A stretch of 64,000 nt of DNA, taken from assembly GCF_019468565.1 (NCBI RefSeq), contig NZ_CP080521.1:1054001-1118000 (forward strand). Direction: 5' to 3'. This DNA comes from Pseudonocardia sp. DSM 110487 (GTDB lineage: Bacteria > Actinomycetota > Actinomycetes > Mycobacteriales > Pseudonocardiaceae). Under the pieces are notes generated by a model that ran no database searches, had not been told where the DNA came from, and saw only the letters and a program-made list of their open reading frames with translations. Made by a program: the position numbers and the translations under genes. Below, piece by piece: positions 25,200 through 34,792 of this stretch (its first letter is position 1; the number at the start of each line of letters is the position of its first letter).

Positions 25200-25709
25200 T
25201 CAGGGCCTCTCGTGGTCCAGGAGCGCCTGCTTGATCTCCACTCCCCAGCGGAAGCCGCCGAGCGTGCCGTCGGTGCGCAGCACCCGGTGGCACGGGACGA
25301 ACAGGGCCGCCGCGTTGCGGGCGCAGGCCGACGCGGCCGCGCGCACCGCCGCGGGACGGCCGGACTTGGCGGCGTACTCGGTGTAGGTGACCGGCGCGCC
25401 GGCCGGCACCGTACGGAGCACGTCCCACGCGTGCACCAGGAACTCGCCCGACCGCTGCCGCACGGGCACGTCGTCGATCGCGGAGAGGTCGCCGTCGTGG
25501 TAGCGGACGATCGCGTCGGCAACGGGGCCGATGTCGCCCTCGGCGAGCTCGGTGGGCCGCAGGGTCGGGTGGACCTGCGGGAGCAGCTCGTCGAGCCGCG
25601 CGGTCCAGCCAGAGGCCAGCACGGCCCCGTCGGCGTCGACGACCGCGGTGAACGGCCCGATCTTCGTGTCGATCGTGGCCCAGGTGGCGGTGTTCTTCTC
25701 AGCGCTCAT
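25200..25709 (-). CDS. ogt: Methylated-DNA-[protein]-cysteine S-methyltransferase
   Basis: 169 residues. The active-site motif is FVPCHRVLRTDGTLGGFRWG, with Cys as the one-use methyl acceptor, preceded by PVTYTEYAAKSGRPAAVRAA, the helix-turn-helix that flips out O6-methylguanine. It repairs O6-alkylguanine directly in DNA. The ATG at 25709 overlaps the stop of the upstream ada/alkA gene (ATGA), making a two-gene alkylation-repair operon, a common arrangement. Confidence 0.94.
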   Translation of the reverse strand: MSAEKNTATWATIDTKIGPFTAVVDADGAVLASGWTARLDELLPQVHPTLRPTELAEGDIGPVADAIVRYHDGDLSAIDDVPVRQRSGEFLVHAWDVLRTVPAGAPVTYTEYAAKSGRPAAVRAAASACARNAAALFVPCHRVLRTDGTLGGFRWGVEIKQALLDHERP

Positions 25710-27208
25710 GACGTCCTCCCGTTCGAGGTGGTGACGGGCATCGCCCGCCAGAGGTGTGTTGCGGCGTACGAGCGCCACGGCGCCCAGCCGGAGGCCCGTG
25801 CCGTCAGACCGGCGAGGTCGGACGGGAGGCCGAGAGCGGCTGCGCCGCGGCGCACGCCGAGGTCGGTGGCGAGCAGCTCGTCGGGGTCGCCGAGCAGCCG
25901 CATCGCGAGGTAGCCCGCCGTCCACGGCCCGACGCCGGGCATTGCGCAGAGTGTCGTGCGAAGTTCGGTGGGGTCGCAGCCGGGGTCGAGCACGAGCGAG
26001 CCGTCGGCCACGGCCGAGGCGAGCCCGAGCACGGTCGCGATCCGCCGCTGCGGTCCGGTGAGCACGTCCGCGGCCCGCTCGGCGATCGCCTCCGGGGTCG
26101 GGAACAGCACGCCAGGGCCGTCACCGGCCAGCCCGGGAGGGAGCCGCTCGCCGAGCGCCGCGGCGAGCCGGCTCGCCGCGGTACGGGCGGCGGCCACCGA
26201 GACCTGCTGGCCCAGCACCGCGCGCAGCGCCGTCTCGACGCCGTCGACCGTGCCCGGGAGCCGGATCCCCGGCACTGCCGCGACGGCCGGTGCGAGGTCC
26301 GGGTCGGCGCCGAGCGCGGCGTCGACGGCCTCCGGGTCGGCGTCGAGGTCGAGCAGCCTCCGCAGCCGGGCGACCGCGGGGCCGAGGTCGCGCGGATCCG
26401 CGAGCCGCAGCGTGGCGACGACGTGGCCGTTGCGCGGCGTCGGCGTGAAGTCGAGCGCCACCGTCGCCGCGCCGTGCGGCAGCCGCATGGTGCGCCGGTA
26501 CGTGCCGTCCTCGACCGACTCGACGCCCGTGATGGCGCGGGCGGTGAAGAACGTGAGCAGCCCGTCGGCGTCGAACGGCTGGCGGTATGGCAGCCGCAGC
26601 ACCAGCGTGCCGGCGACGGCCGGTGTGGTGTTGCCGCGACGACCCGCCTCCGCGCGCAGCGTCGTCGGTGGCACGCCGTATACCTCGCGGACGGTGTCGT
26701 TGAACTGCCGCACGCTGGCGAACCCGGCCGCGAACGCGATGTCGGCCATTCCGAGCGGTGTGGTCTCGATGAGCAGCCGGGCGGTGTGCGCCCGGTGTGC
26801 CCGCGCGAGGGCGAGCGGGCCGGCCCCCAGCTCCGCGGTGAGCACCCGGTTCAGGTGCCGCTCCGAGTAGCCGAGCCGGGCCGCGAGCCCCGGCACGCCC
26901 TGGCGCTCGACGACTCCGTCGGCGATGAGGCGCATCGCCCTCGCCGCGAGGTCGGCGCGCAGGTTCCAGTCGGGCGAGCCCGGCACAGCGTCGGGCTGGC
27001 AGCGCCGGCAGGCGCGGTACCCGCGCTGCTGGGCCGCCCCCGCCGTCGGCAGGAACTCGACGTTGTGCCGCTTCGGCGTCACCGCGGGGCACGACGGCCG
27101 GCAGTAGATCCCGGTGGTGCGCACCGCCGTGATGAAGTGCCCGTCGAAGCGGGCGTCGCGTGAGGCGACGGCGCGGTAGCAACGTTCCTGATCGAGCAGC
27201 ACGCCCAT
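25706..27208 (-). CDS. alkA: Ada-type regulator fused to AlkA DNA-3-methyladenine glycosylase
   Basis: 500 residues. Order: Ada zinc domain with four Cys (TTGIYCRPSCPAVTPKRHN, GYRACRRCQPD), the first Cys being the methylphosphotriester acceptor; AraC-type DNA-binding domain (about 90-185); AlkA N-terminal domain (about 200-300); HhH-GPD glycosylase (310-490) with MPGVGPWTAGYLAMR and the catalytic Asp in LLATDLGVRRGA. The fusion senses methylated phosphates, activates its regulon and excises alkylated bases. It is probably autoregulated together with ogt. GTG/ATG choice: ATG 27208. Confidence 0.93.
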   Translation of the reverse strand: MGVLLDQERCYRAVASRDARFDGHFITAVRTTGIYCRPSCPAVTPKRHNVEFLPTAGAAQQRGYRACRRCQPDAVPGSPDWNLRADLAARAMRLIADGVVERQGVPGLAARLGYSERHLNRVLTAELGAGPLALARAHRAHTARLLIETTPLGMADIAFAAGFASVRQFNDTVREVYGVPPTTLRAEAGRRGNTTPAVAGTLVLRLPYRQPFDADGLLTFFTARAITGVESVEDGTYRRTMRLPHGAATVALDFTPTPRNGHVVATLRLADPRDLGPAVARLRRLLDLDADPEAVDAALGADPDLAPAVAAVPGIRLPGTVDGVETALRAVLGQQVSVAAARTAASRLAAALGERLPPGLAGDGPGVLFPTPEAIAERAADVLTGPQRRIATVLGLASAVADGSLVLDPGCDPTELRTTLCAMPGVGPWTAGYLAMRLLGDPDELLATDLGVRRGAAALGLPSDLAGLTARASGWAPWRSYAATHLWRAMPVTTSNGRTS

Positions 27209-27260
27209 GACTCTGCCACCCGGAACCGCCCTCGACTGGCGGAAATCGGACGCTGCCGCC

Positions 27261-27291
27261 GGATGAGAGCCCTCTCATCCGGCTCTCATCC
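27261..27291 (+). promoter_or_regulatory. Operator box A of the local two-component regulon
   Basis: GGATGAGAG, then CTCTCATCC twice with an 11-bp period (27272, 27283), ending 32 nt before the GTG of the acidic secreted protein. 25 of 31 positions match box C at 32028-32058. The 11-bp repeat spacing is that used by OmpR/PhoB-type regulators. Confidence 0.6.
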
Positions 27292-27323
27292 ACGGGCCAC
27301 GCGCGGAGTCCAGGATCGGGCCC

Positions 27324-27617
27324 GTGCGCCTCCCCCTGATCATCGCGACGGCCGTGCTGCTCGTAGTCGGCGTCCTGGCCGGGGCCGTCGCGCTGGGCTC
27401 GGCCGCGGACCCCGAACCGCCGCCGATCGAACCGATCACCGTCGAGGCACCCGCCGCGCCGCCCGCACCGCTGCCGGCTCCGGCGGGGCCGGCCCCGCGT
27501 GACTCCGAGGGCTACGTCGCCCCACCCCCACCCGTCGACGACGACGATGACGGCCGCGACGACGACCTCCCCGACGGCGACGGCCCCGACGATGACGGCC
27601 CGGATGACGACGACTGA
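27324..27617 (+). CDS. Small secreted or anchored protein with poly-acidic tail
   Basis: 97 residues. One N-terminal hydrophobic helix (PLIIATAVLLVVGVLAGAVA), a Pro/Ala-rich middle and a C-terminal tail of nearly only Asp with Gly and Pro (DDDDDGRDDDLPDGDG and onward). No family is recognised. It is the first gene of the unit that continues into the sensor kinase and response regulator, and an operator copy precedes it. A similar architecture is found at 30441-30734. A role in binding metal or cationic molecules outside the cell is only a guess. Confidence 0.65.
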   Translation: MRLPLIIATAVLLVVGVLAGAVALGSAADPEPPPIEPITVEAPAAPPAPLPAPAGPAPRDSEGYVAPPPPVDDDDDGRDDDLPDGDGPDDDGPDDDD

Positions 27618-27678
27618 TCTCCGTGTCAGCGAGGATGTTGGCGCCCAGCACCGTTCCACCTCGCCCGCAAGGACAGAG

Positions 27679-29124
27679 ATGGCCTCCACGCCCGACCCGC
27701 CGGTCCACCGGTGGCGCCCGACCCGGGCCAGGACGCGGATCATCGGGTGGGTCCTGCTGCTCGTGCTCCTCGCGCTCGGCGTCGTCACGCTCGTGACGTG
27801 GCGGCTGCTGATCCAGGCCACCGACCACCGGATGAACGAGGCTCTGCGATCCGAGGTCGACGAGTTCGCCGGGTACACGGCCGCCGGGATCAACCCGCGC
27901 ACCGGCCAGCCGTTCCGCACGGTCGACGAGGTGATCGGCGAGGCGATCGCCTACAACGTGGCCCGCCCGAACGAGAAGTTCCTCGGCTACGTCGACGGCG
28001 TCTACCGCACCCAGAGCCGGCAGGAGCCCGGCACGCCCGCGGTGCTCGCGGCTGACCCGGCGTTCGCCGCACTGGTGGCGAGGGTCGACGTCCCGCGCTC
28101 CGGAACATACGAGAGCCCTGCCGCCGGCGAGGTGCACTACCTCGCGATCCCGGTGACCCTCGTGGGCGACCCGGCCGGCGGCGTGATCGTGGCGGCCTAC
28201 CTGGCCGACGCCGAGCGCGCCTCCGCGAACACCGCTGCCCAGCTCATGCTCGTCGTCGGCGGCGTCACCGTGCTCGGAGCGGGGGCCGCGGCGTGGCTGG
28301 TGGCCGGGCGCATCCTGCGGCCGCTGCGCGACGTCGCCGAGACCGCACGGACGATCACCGACACCGACCTGTCCCGCCGTATCCCCGATGCGGAGGAGTC
28401 CGACGAGCTCGGCGATCTCGTCCGCACCGTCAACGCCATGCTCGACCGCGTGGAGTCCGGCGTCGCGGCCCAGCGCCGGTTCGCCGACGACGCAGGCCAC
28501 GAGCTGCGCACCCCGATCACGATCGTGCGAGGCCACCTGGAGGTCCTCGACCCGAACGACCCGGAGGACGTGCGGGCCACGGTCGCGCTCGTCGACGACG
28601 AGCTGGGCCGGATGAACCGGATGGTGTCGGACCTGCTGCTGCTCGCCCGCTCCGAGCAGCCGTCGTTCCTGCACGTGGAGCCCGTGGACGTCGCCTCGCT
28701 CACCGCGGAGGTCGTCGAGAAGGTCGAGCAGCTCGGCGACCGGGAGTGGGTGCTCGAGACCGCCGCCGATGTGGACGCCCGGCTGGATCCGCAGCGCATC
28801 ACGCAGGCCGTCGTCGCGCTCGCCGACAACGCCTGCCGTCACACCGGTCCCGGCGACCGCATCGCCATCGGGTCGCAGGTCACCGGCGGACGGCTGCGGT
28901 TCTGGGTGGCCGACTCCGGCGCCGGCGTCGATTCCGCCGACCGTGAGCGGATCTTCGAACGATTCGCCCGCGGCCCGGCCGCCCGCCGCTCGGAGGGCGC
29001 GGGCCTCGGGCTGTCGATCGTGCGGGCCATCGCCGTCGCGCACGGCGGGCAGGTGCTGCTGGACAGCGTTCCGGGGCGCGGGGCGACGTTCACCGTGGAG
29101 ATCCCGGCCGTGGAGGTTCGGTGA
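27679..29124 (+). CDS. Sensor histidine kinase (OmpR-family partner)
   Basis: 481 residues from ATG 27679, preceded by AAGGA. Helix 1 (IIGWVLLLVLLALGVVTLVT), an extracytoplasmic sensor region of about 120 residues, helix 2 (LMLVVGGVTVLGAGAAAWLV), HAMP (RPLRDVAETARTITD), H-box DDAGHELRTPITIVRGHLE, N-box DNACRHT, and G boxes DSGAGVDS and GAGLGLSIV. The sensed signal is unknown. The gene precedes its response regulator, the reverse of the commonest order. The earlier in-frame ATG at 27604 would overlap the previous gene. Confidence 0.93.
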   Translation: MASTPDPPVHRWRPTRARTRIIGWVLLLVLLALGVVTLVTWRLLIQATDHRMNEALRSEVDEFAGYTAAGINPRTGQPFRTVDEVIGEAIAYNVARPNEKFLGYVDGVYRTQSRQEPGTPAVLAADPAFAALVARVDVPRSGTYESPAAGEVHYLAIPVTLVGDPAGGVIVAAYLADAERASANTAAQLMLVVGGVTVLGAGAAAWLVAGRILRPLRDVAETARTITDTDLSRRIPDAEESDELGDLVRTVNAMLDRVESGVAAQRRFADDAGHELRTPITIVRGHLEVLDPNDPEDVRATVALVDDELGRMNRMVSDLLLLARSEQPSFLHVEPVDVASLTAEVVEKVEQLGDREWVLETAADVDARLDPQRITQAVVALADNACRHTGPGDRIAIGSQVTGGRLRFWVADSGAGVDSADRERIFERFARGPAARRSEGAGLGLSIVRAIAVAHGGQVLLDSVPGRGATFTVEIPAVEVR

Positions 29125-29197
29125 GCGAGCGTCAGCGAGCGAACCATAGACACAGCGTCGGCGCGAAGCGTCGGCCGAGCGCCAGCGAGGCCGAACG

Positions 29198-29878
29198 GTG
29201 AGTCGCATCCTGATCGCGGAGGACGAGCCGCGCATCGCCGCGTTCGTCGAGAAGGGGCTGTCGGCGAACGGGTTCGCCGTCACCGTGGTCGGCGATGGGC
29301 CATCGGCCCGCGACTACGCGATGACCGGTGGCTTCGACCTGATGGTGCTGGACATCGGGCTGCCGGGCCTCGACGGGTTCGCGGTGCTGCGGTCGTTGCG
29401 GGAGGACGGCTGCCCGATCCCCGTAATCGTGCTGACCGCGCGCGACAGCGTGCAGGACACCGTCGCGGGCCTCGAAGGCGGCGCCGACGACTACATGCCC
29501 AAGCCGTTCCGGTTCGAGGAGCTGCTCGCGCGGGTCCGGCTGCGGCTGGCCTCGCACCGGACGCCCGAGCTCACCGTGCTCTCGCACGGGGACCTGCAGC
29601 TGGACCTGCGCACCCGGCGCGCCCACGTCGACGGGCGCACCGTGGACCTCTCGGCCCGCGAGTTCGCACTCGTCGAGACGTTCCTGCGCCACCCGGGCCA
29701 GGTCCTCACCCGGGAGCAGCTGCTCAGCCACGTGTGGGGGTACGACTTCGATCCCGGGTCGAACGTGGTGGATGTCTACGTCCGCTACCTGCGCCGCAAG
29801 CTCGGCGCTGAACGGATCGTCACGATGCGTGGGATGGGGTATCGCCTGGATGACGGGTTCAAGGGGCCGTCCAGATAG
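29198..29878 (+). CDS. OmpR/PhoB-family response regulator
   Basis: 226 residues. Receiver domain with acidic pocket EDEP, phosphoacceptor Asp in FDLMVLDIGLPGLDGF and Lys in YMPKPFRFEELLARVR. Winged-helix output domain with LSAREFALVETFLRHPGQVL and VDVYVRYLRRKLG. It most likely binds the 11-bp-spaced CTCATCC boxes found at three places around it. The GTG at 29198 follows a 73-bp spacer carrying several GAGCGAGC/GCCAGCGAGGC-like repeats of low complexity, common at actinobacterial gene ends. Confidence 0.93.
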   Translation: MSRILIAEDEPRIAAFVEKGLSANGFAVTVVGDGPSARDYAMTGGFDLMVLDIGLPGLDGFAVLRSLREDGCPIPVIVLTARDSVQDTVAGLEGGADDYMPKPFRFEELLARVRLRLASHRTPELTVLSHGDLQLDLRTRRAHVDGRTVDLSAREFALVETFLRHPGQVLTREQLLSHVWGYDFDPGSNVVDVYVRYLRRKLGAERIVTMRGMGYRLDDGFKGPSR

Positions 29879-29888
29879 CTCGATGACG

Positions 29889-30278
29889 CTAGTTCGACCG
29901 GCAGATCTCGCCGCGGATCCGGCCGTCGTCGCAGGCGTCGCGGATCTCGTCGCGCAGATCGTCCCACCGGTCGTCGTCGCCGGCCCGCCGCGCGATGCGC
30001 TCGGCCTCGGCGCGGGACTCCTCCTCGATGAGGGCCGCGGCTCGCTCGCGGGCCGGTGCGAGGGCGAGGGCGGCGATCTGTGCGCCGGTGATCGCGGGCC
30101 CGGGGGTGGCGGCCGGCTCCGCGGCGGAGGGAGCCTGTTGCTGGGCGGGCGAGGTGATCTCGGGGACCGGCACGGCGGCGGCCTGGGTGTTCCCGGGCAT
30201 CAACAGCACGGCGCTGCTGCTGGCGGCGACCATGGCGATGGCCGAGGCTACGAGGACGAGTCGGGGCGGGAACCGCAC
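29889..30278 (-). CDS. Small exported protein, charged C-terminus
   Basis: 129 residues. A signal-peptide-like start (RLVLVASAIAMVAASSSAVLL), a Pro/Ala/Gln stretch, then a helical charged domain (ALIEEESRAEAERIARRAG, DDRWDDLRDEIRDACDDG) with two Cys near the end that could form a disulfide. Not recognised. GTG 30278 is preferred since AAGG lies 9 nt upstream; a second GTG at 30287 is possible. It converges on the response regulator with a 10-bp gap, so it belongs to the same gene neighbourhood but no operator box was found before it. Confidence 0.6.
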   Translation of the reverse strand: MRFPPRLVLVASAIAMVAASSSAVLLMPGNTQAAAVPVPEITSPAQQQAPSAAEPAATPGPAITGAQIAALALAPARERAAALIEEESRAEAERIARRAGDDDRWDDLRDEIRDACDDGRIRGEICRSN

Positions 30279-30440
30279 GAAGATCACCCTTCCACACCGG
30301 CGACAGCTCCACTCAGACCATCGGCCCGGCCCCGGCCGCGTTAGCGGGGGTCCGCGAACGGCCGATGAGGCGCGACGAGCGGTGCTCGCCGGGGACGGGG
30401 TGCGCGGGCCGCCCTGCCGCACGCACCCCTGCAGCCCCCG

Positions 30441-30734
30441 TCAGTCGTCGTCGGGAGTGTCGTCGTCCGGCGTGTTGTCGTCGTCAGGGGTGTGGTCGTC
30501 GGGGCTGTCGTACGGCGACTCGGGCGAGTCGACCGGGCTCTCGAACGGGGAGTCCGCTGACTCGGGGGAGGGGTCGGCGGCGAGCGGCGCCCCGACGGTG
30601 TCCGCGGCGGCCGAGACCGAGATCGGCTGCGGCGCCGCCGCGGGGACGCCCTCCTCGGCCGCCGCGATACCGGCGCCTGCGACGCCGAGGCCGGTGAGGG
30701 CCGCGCCGATGGTGAGAACCTTCCAGGTGGACAT
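30441..30734 (-). CDS. Small secreted protein with Asp/Pro/Ser-rich tail
   Basis: 97 residues. Signal peptide (MSTWKVLTIGAALTGLGVAGAGIAAAEE, likely cut after AAA), a short Ala/Pro-rich part and a tail of repeated SPxxSP and TPDDD units. No family is recognised. It has the same length (97) and build (export helix, Pro/Ala, acidic tail) as the gene at 27324. An operator half (box B) lies about 75 bp upstream. Preceded by CTTCAGGAGT-type ribosome site (GGAG before the ATG). Confidence 0.65.
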   Translation of the reverse strand: MSTWKVLTIGAALTGLGVAGAGIAAAEEGVPAAAPQPISVSAAADTVGAPLAADPSPESADSPFESPVDSPESPYDSPDDHTPDDDNTPDDDTPDDD

Positions 30735-30809
30735 GTGGATGCTCCTTCAGGAGTGCTCGGATTGACGTGATCCACGATCGCGGCGGCCGGTGAGGACCGC
30801 GGGAGAGCG

Positions 30810-30829
30810 GGATGAGGCCGTTCTCATCC
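30810..30829 (-). promoter_or_regulatory. Operator box B of the local two-component regulon
   Basis: On the minus strand: GGATGAGA, 5 bp, CTCATCC, the same pair and spacing as box A, with the third half lost. It lies before the acidic secreted gene and overlaps the 3' end of the kinase-like gene. Confidence 0.5.
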
Positions 30830-31996
30830 GGCCGTCCACCGCTCGGCGAGCTCGAGGCGGGCCCGCGTGTGCTGCGCCCATCCGGCCTGCTGCACCCGGA
30901 AGGGCCCGGTGGCGAGGCCCAGCACCGCCGCGGCCACGCGGGGACGCAGCTCGTCGCGCGCGAACCGTTCCTCGGCGTGGGTGAGCACCCGGGCGCCGTA
31001 GGGCCGGGCGGCCGCGGTGCCGTGCAGGGCGAGCACGGACAGGTGGGCGAGCAGCGTGGCCCACTCGTCGATGCGGTGACCTGGACCGGCCGTGTCGACG
31101 TCGACCAGCCCGGTGATGCCCTGCTCGCCGCAGAGCAGCTGCCCGTCGTAGAAGTCGCCGTGCACGGCGACGTCGGGATGCGTACCCGGATCGGCCCACG
31201 CAAGCGCGGTGGCCAGCGCGTCGAGCCGCGCCCGTTCGGCCTCCCCGGTGACCGCGGTGGCGGCCAGCACCGCCGTGAAATGCCGTACTCGCTCCAGGTG
31301 GGTGCGGCGGCGCGGCAGGTGGAGGAGCGCGGGCGGGAGGGCGTCGAGCAGCTCGCCGAGGTCGGCCGGGGCCGGCAGCGGGAGATCGCCGCTGAGGCGC
31401 GACCGCAGCGACGTGCCATGGCACTCGCTGAGGACGAGCATCCCGTCAGCGGTGGCCGCGAGGGGGCGCGGCGCGGGCACGTGCGCGGCAAGCAGGTCGT
31501 GCCGTTCCCGCAGCGCCGCGACGGCCCGTGGCCGGACCACCTTGACGAAGAGCCGCGGCCCGCCGCCGTCGACCTCGAGCACGGCCCGCCGTCCCGGCCG
31601 GTAGGCCCGCGTCCGGATCCGCGTGACGTCGTCCCGGGGCAGCCCGGCCGACCTCAGTGCCGCGGAGAGCCGGACCGGATCGGTCGCGGTGGCGAGCGCG
31701 GGCAACGCCGGGTCCTGCGGCCAGCGCCACACCCCGACGTGGACACCGTGGCCTGCGAGCACCGCGGCACCATCCGGGATGCGGTCGCCGGTGGTGGCGG
31801 CGAGCGTCTCCCGGGTGCGGCGGCCGTCGGCGCGGTCGACATCGGCGGCGTACTGCACGACGGTGGCGCCGCTCGGCTGCACACCGACCGTGGTCACCCG
31901 GAGCGCGCGCAGCCTGCTGCCGTAGCCGTCGATGGCCGCGGCGAGCAGTTCGGGTGCCTCGGGACCGAGCAGGAGTGAGAGCGGTGCAGTCGTCAC
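30824..31996 (-). CDS. Aminoglycoside phosphotransferase-family (protein kinase-like) protein
   Basis: 390 residues. The C-terminal half is an APH/choline-kinase fold: ATP-site Lys in LFVKVVRP, catalytic loop VHGDFYDGQLLCG and metal-binding Asp in GLVDVDTAGPG. The N-terminal 130 residues are a separate alpha/beta region with VRVTTVGVQPSGATVVQYA. It could phosphorylate a small molecule; the substrate is unknown. The GTG at 31996 lies 30 nt after box C, so it is probably controlled by the nearby two-component system. Confidence 0.8.
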   Translation of the reverse strand: MTTAPLSLLLGPEAPELLAAAIDGYGSRLRALRVTTVGVQPSGATVVQYAADVDRADGRRTRETLAATTGDRIPDGAAVLAGHGVHVGVWRWPQDPALPALATATDPVRLSAALRSAGLPRDDVTRIRTRAYRPGRRAVLEVDGGGPRLFVKVVRPRAVAALRERHDLLAAHVPAPRPLAATADGMLVLSECHGTSLRSRLSGDLPLPAPADLGELLDALPPALLHLPRRRTHLERVRHFTAVLAATAVTGEAERARLDALATALAWADPGTHPDVAVHGDFYDGQLLCGEQGITGLVDVDTAGPGHRIDEWATLLAHLSVLALHGTAAARPYGARVLTHAEERFARDELRPRVAAAVLGLATGPFRVQQAGWAQHTRARLELAERWTAG

Positions 31997-32027
31997 CGAT
32001 CCAGGCTCGTCGCGCGGCGTTCCATGG

Positions 32028-32058
32028 AGATGAGGCCTGGATGAGAGGGTCCTCATCC
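32028..32058 (-). promoter_or_regulatory. Operator box C of the local two-component regulon
   Basis: On the minus strand: GGATGAGG, CTCTCATCC, then CCTCATC with 11-bp spacing. It matches box A at 25 of 31 positions in the same orientation and at almost the same distance from the start codon (30 nt against 32). It overlaps the dedA stop codon. Confidence 0.6.
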
Positions 32059-32688
32059 GAATCGCGAGCGCAGCGCCAGCGCCGTGACCAGCACCGCCAC
32101 CAGCAGGATCGGGACCCAGGCCGCTGTCGTCACCACGAACGCGCCGACCCGGTTGCCCAGCAGCACGAGCGTTGCCGCCCACCCGCTGCCCGACACGATC
32201 AGCACCGGCCCGACCATGCGGTACGGCACTCCCGCCGCGCCCGCCACCCGCGGCAATACCGGTCGGGCGGCCGCCGCCCAGTGACCGCACGCCAGGAGCA
32301 TCGCGGTGGCCGGTCGGCCGCGCTCGGCGAGCCACGTGCTCGCCAGCTGAATGCGCGCATCGGCGAGCCGGCCGCTCGCGGCGCCGGATCGCCCGCGCAG
32401 CCATCCGAGGTGAGCGCCGGTGACGGTGGCGACAGCCGCCACCGCGACGGCAAGGGCGAGCGCGTCCGGGGCGGCCACCGTCCACAGCCCGAGCGCGACG
32501 AGCAGCGTCGTGCCGGGCAGGAGGATGCCGAGGAGCGATCCGCTCTCCACGATCAGCAGCGCACTCGCGGCCGCCAGCACCACGGGCGGCGGCCATGCGG
32601 CAACGGCATGGAGGATGGCCGTCAGCACGGCGAGGGATGGCGACGGATCACTCCGGTCACGCTGCCGTTCGGAGGCCTCCGGCTGCAT
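32053..32688 (-). CDS. DedA/VTT-type membrane protein
   Basis: About 211 residues with four to five hydrophobic helices: VVLAAASALLIVESGSLLG, LLPGTTLLVALGLWTVA, the loop HLGWLRGRSG and then a re-entrant TAMLLACGHWAAAARPVLP, the layout of DedA (SNARE-associated) proteins, which include lipid flippases and take part in polymyxin resistance and proton homeostasis. The start is uncertain: ATG 32688 is used; GTG 32628 is an alternative. It lies upstream of the kinase-like gene on the same strand and downstream of the divergent ychF promoter. Confidence 0.65.
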   Translation of the reverse strand: MQPEASERQRDRSDPSPSLAVLTAILHAVAAWPPPVVLAAASALLIVESGSLLGILLPGTTLLVALGLWTVAAPDALALAVAVAAVATVTGAHLGWLRGRSGAASGRLADARIQLASTWLAERGRPATAMLLACGHWAAAARPVLPRVAGAAGVPYRMVGPVLIVSGSGWAATLVLLGNRVGAFVVTTAAWVPILLVAVLVTALALRSRFG

Positions 32689-32771
32689 CCGGGCAAACCC
32701 GTGATCGATCTCGGGGGCACCCTTACCCGGGGCAGGGGGAGGTCGGCGCGCCGCGACTACCCTGGAGCCCC

Positions 32772-33845
<1,074 letters not shown>

Positions 33846-33892
33846 CCGCTGGTCAGGTTCCACACCCGACTCTTCCGCCCGGTCGCTGCTCG

Positions 33893-34726
33893 TCACCGCG
33901 ATCCCGCGGCCACCAGCGTCGCGGTGATGGGTTCGAGCGCGGCGACCAGCTCGTCGAGCTCGGCGGGGGAGAGCGCGTCGTACGGCGGGGCGGCGAGCTC
34001 GTCGGTAAGGGCTTCGATGCGTTGCTTGGTCTCGCGGCCGGCGTCGGTGAACCAGCCGTCGGCGTCGACGAGCCCGCGCTCGCGCAGCCCGTCCATGACC
34101 TCGGCCAGCCGCTCCTTCGGCAGGTGGTGGATCCGCCCGAACGACTCCGGTGGGTGGATGCCCTGCTCCAGCGCGGACAGCACGTGGGCCTCCGCACCGC
34201 CGATGCGCGCGCAGAGGAGAGCGGCGACGTGCCCGTCCCCGCGGTGCTCACGGAGCATGGTCGCGGAGTGCCACAGCCGGGTGACCGGGTCGCTGGGCAC
34301 CGGAAGGGTACGCCACCCGGCGTACATCACCCGGCCTTGCGTGGGCGCGCTCGTCGCGGCCTTGGTGGTCAGGTCGGCGGCGCGCGCCAGGCCGGGGGAC
34401 TGAGCCAGCTCCTCGCCGAGAATCCGCCGTACGGACGCCGCGCTGCCCCGTCGCCACGCGGCGAAGGAGGCCTCCGGCGGGATCGTCTCCCACGCGCTCG
34501 GGATGTGCCGCGCAGCCTCGCCGTCGGCGAAGCTGTAGAAGGCCGCGTGCACGACCTGCGCCGGCACCCGGCCCAGCGGTGCGGCGCGGCTGGCGAAGTA
34601 GCCGTCCCAGTAGGTGCGGTGGCCGAGCGCGGCCAGCTCATCGTTGGACTCGTCGGCGAAGTAGGTGACCAGGCAGATCGGCTCGAGGAGCTCGAACATG
34701 CGGCGGGCGGTTCTCGCGGTGGGCAT
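33893..34726 (-). CDS. SCO6745-type helical protein
   Basis: 277 residues, all-helical by composition. It resembles the actinobacterial SCO6745 family, with ARRMFELLEPICLVTYFADE at the start, a helix-turn-helix-like C-terminal domain (RLAEVMDGLRERGLVDADG, FTDAGRETKQRIEALTDEL) and TLWHSATMLREHRGDGHVAA-like helix in the middle (RLWHSATMLREHRGDGHVAA). The C-terminal part looks like a MarR-type winged helix. The function is unknown. It overlaps nothing and is convergent with ychF. Confidence 0.65.
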   Translation of the reverse strand: MPTARTARRMFELLEPICLVTYFADESNDELAALGHRTYWDGYFASRAAPLGRVPAQVVHAAFYSFADGEAARHIPSAWETIPPEASFAAWRRGSAASVRRILGEELAQSPGLARAADLTTKAATSAPTQGRVMYAGWRTLPVPSDPVTRLWHSATMLREHRGDGHVAALLCARIGGAEAHVLSALEQGIHPPESFGRIHHLPKERLAEVMDGLRERGLVDADGWFTDAGRETKQRIEALTDELAAPPYDALSPAELDELVAALEPITATLVAAGSR

Positions 34727-34792
34727 GACTGATCAGACCCGGCGAGCGCCCCGGACTCATCGGTGCCGTCGGGTGCCGGCGTCAGTCGAAAG

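Noticed and set aside
25708..27163. A long plus-strand frame opposite ada-alkA
   Set aside because: Low-complexity Arg/Gly/Glu composition; the minus strand carries all catalytic motifs.
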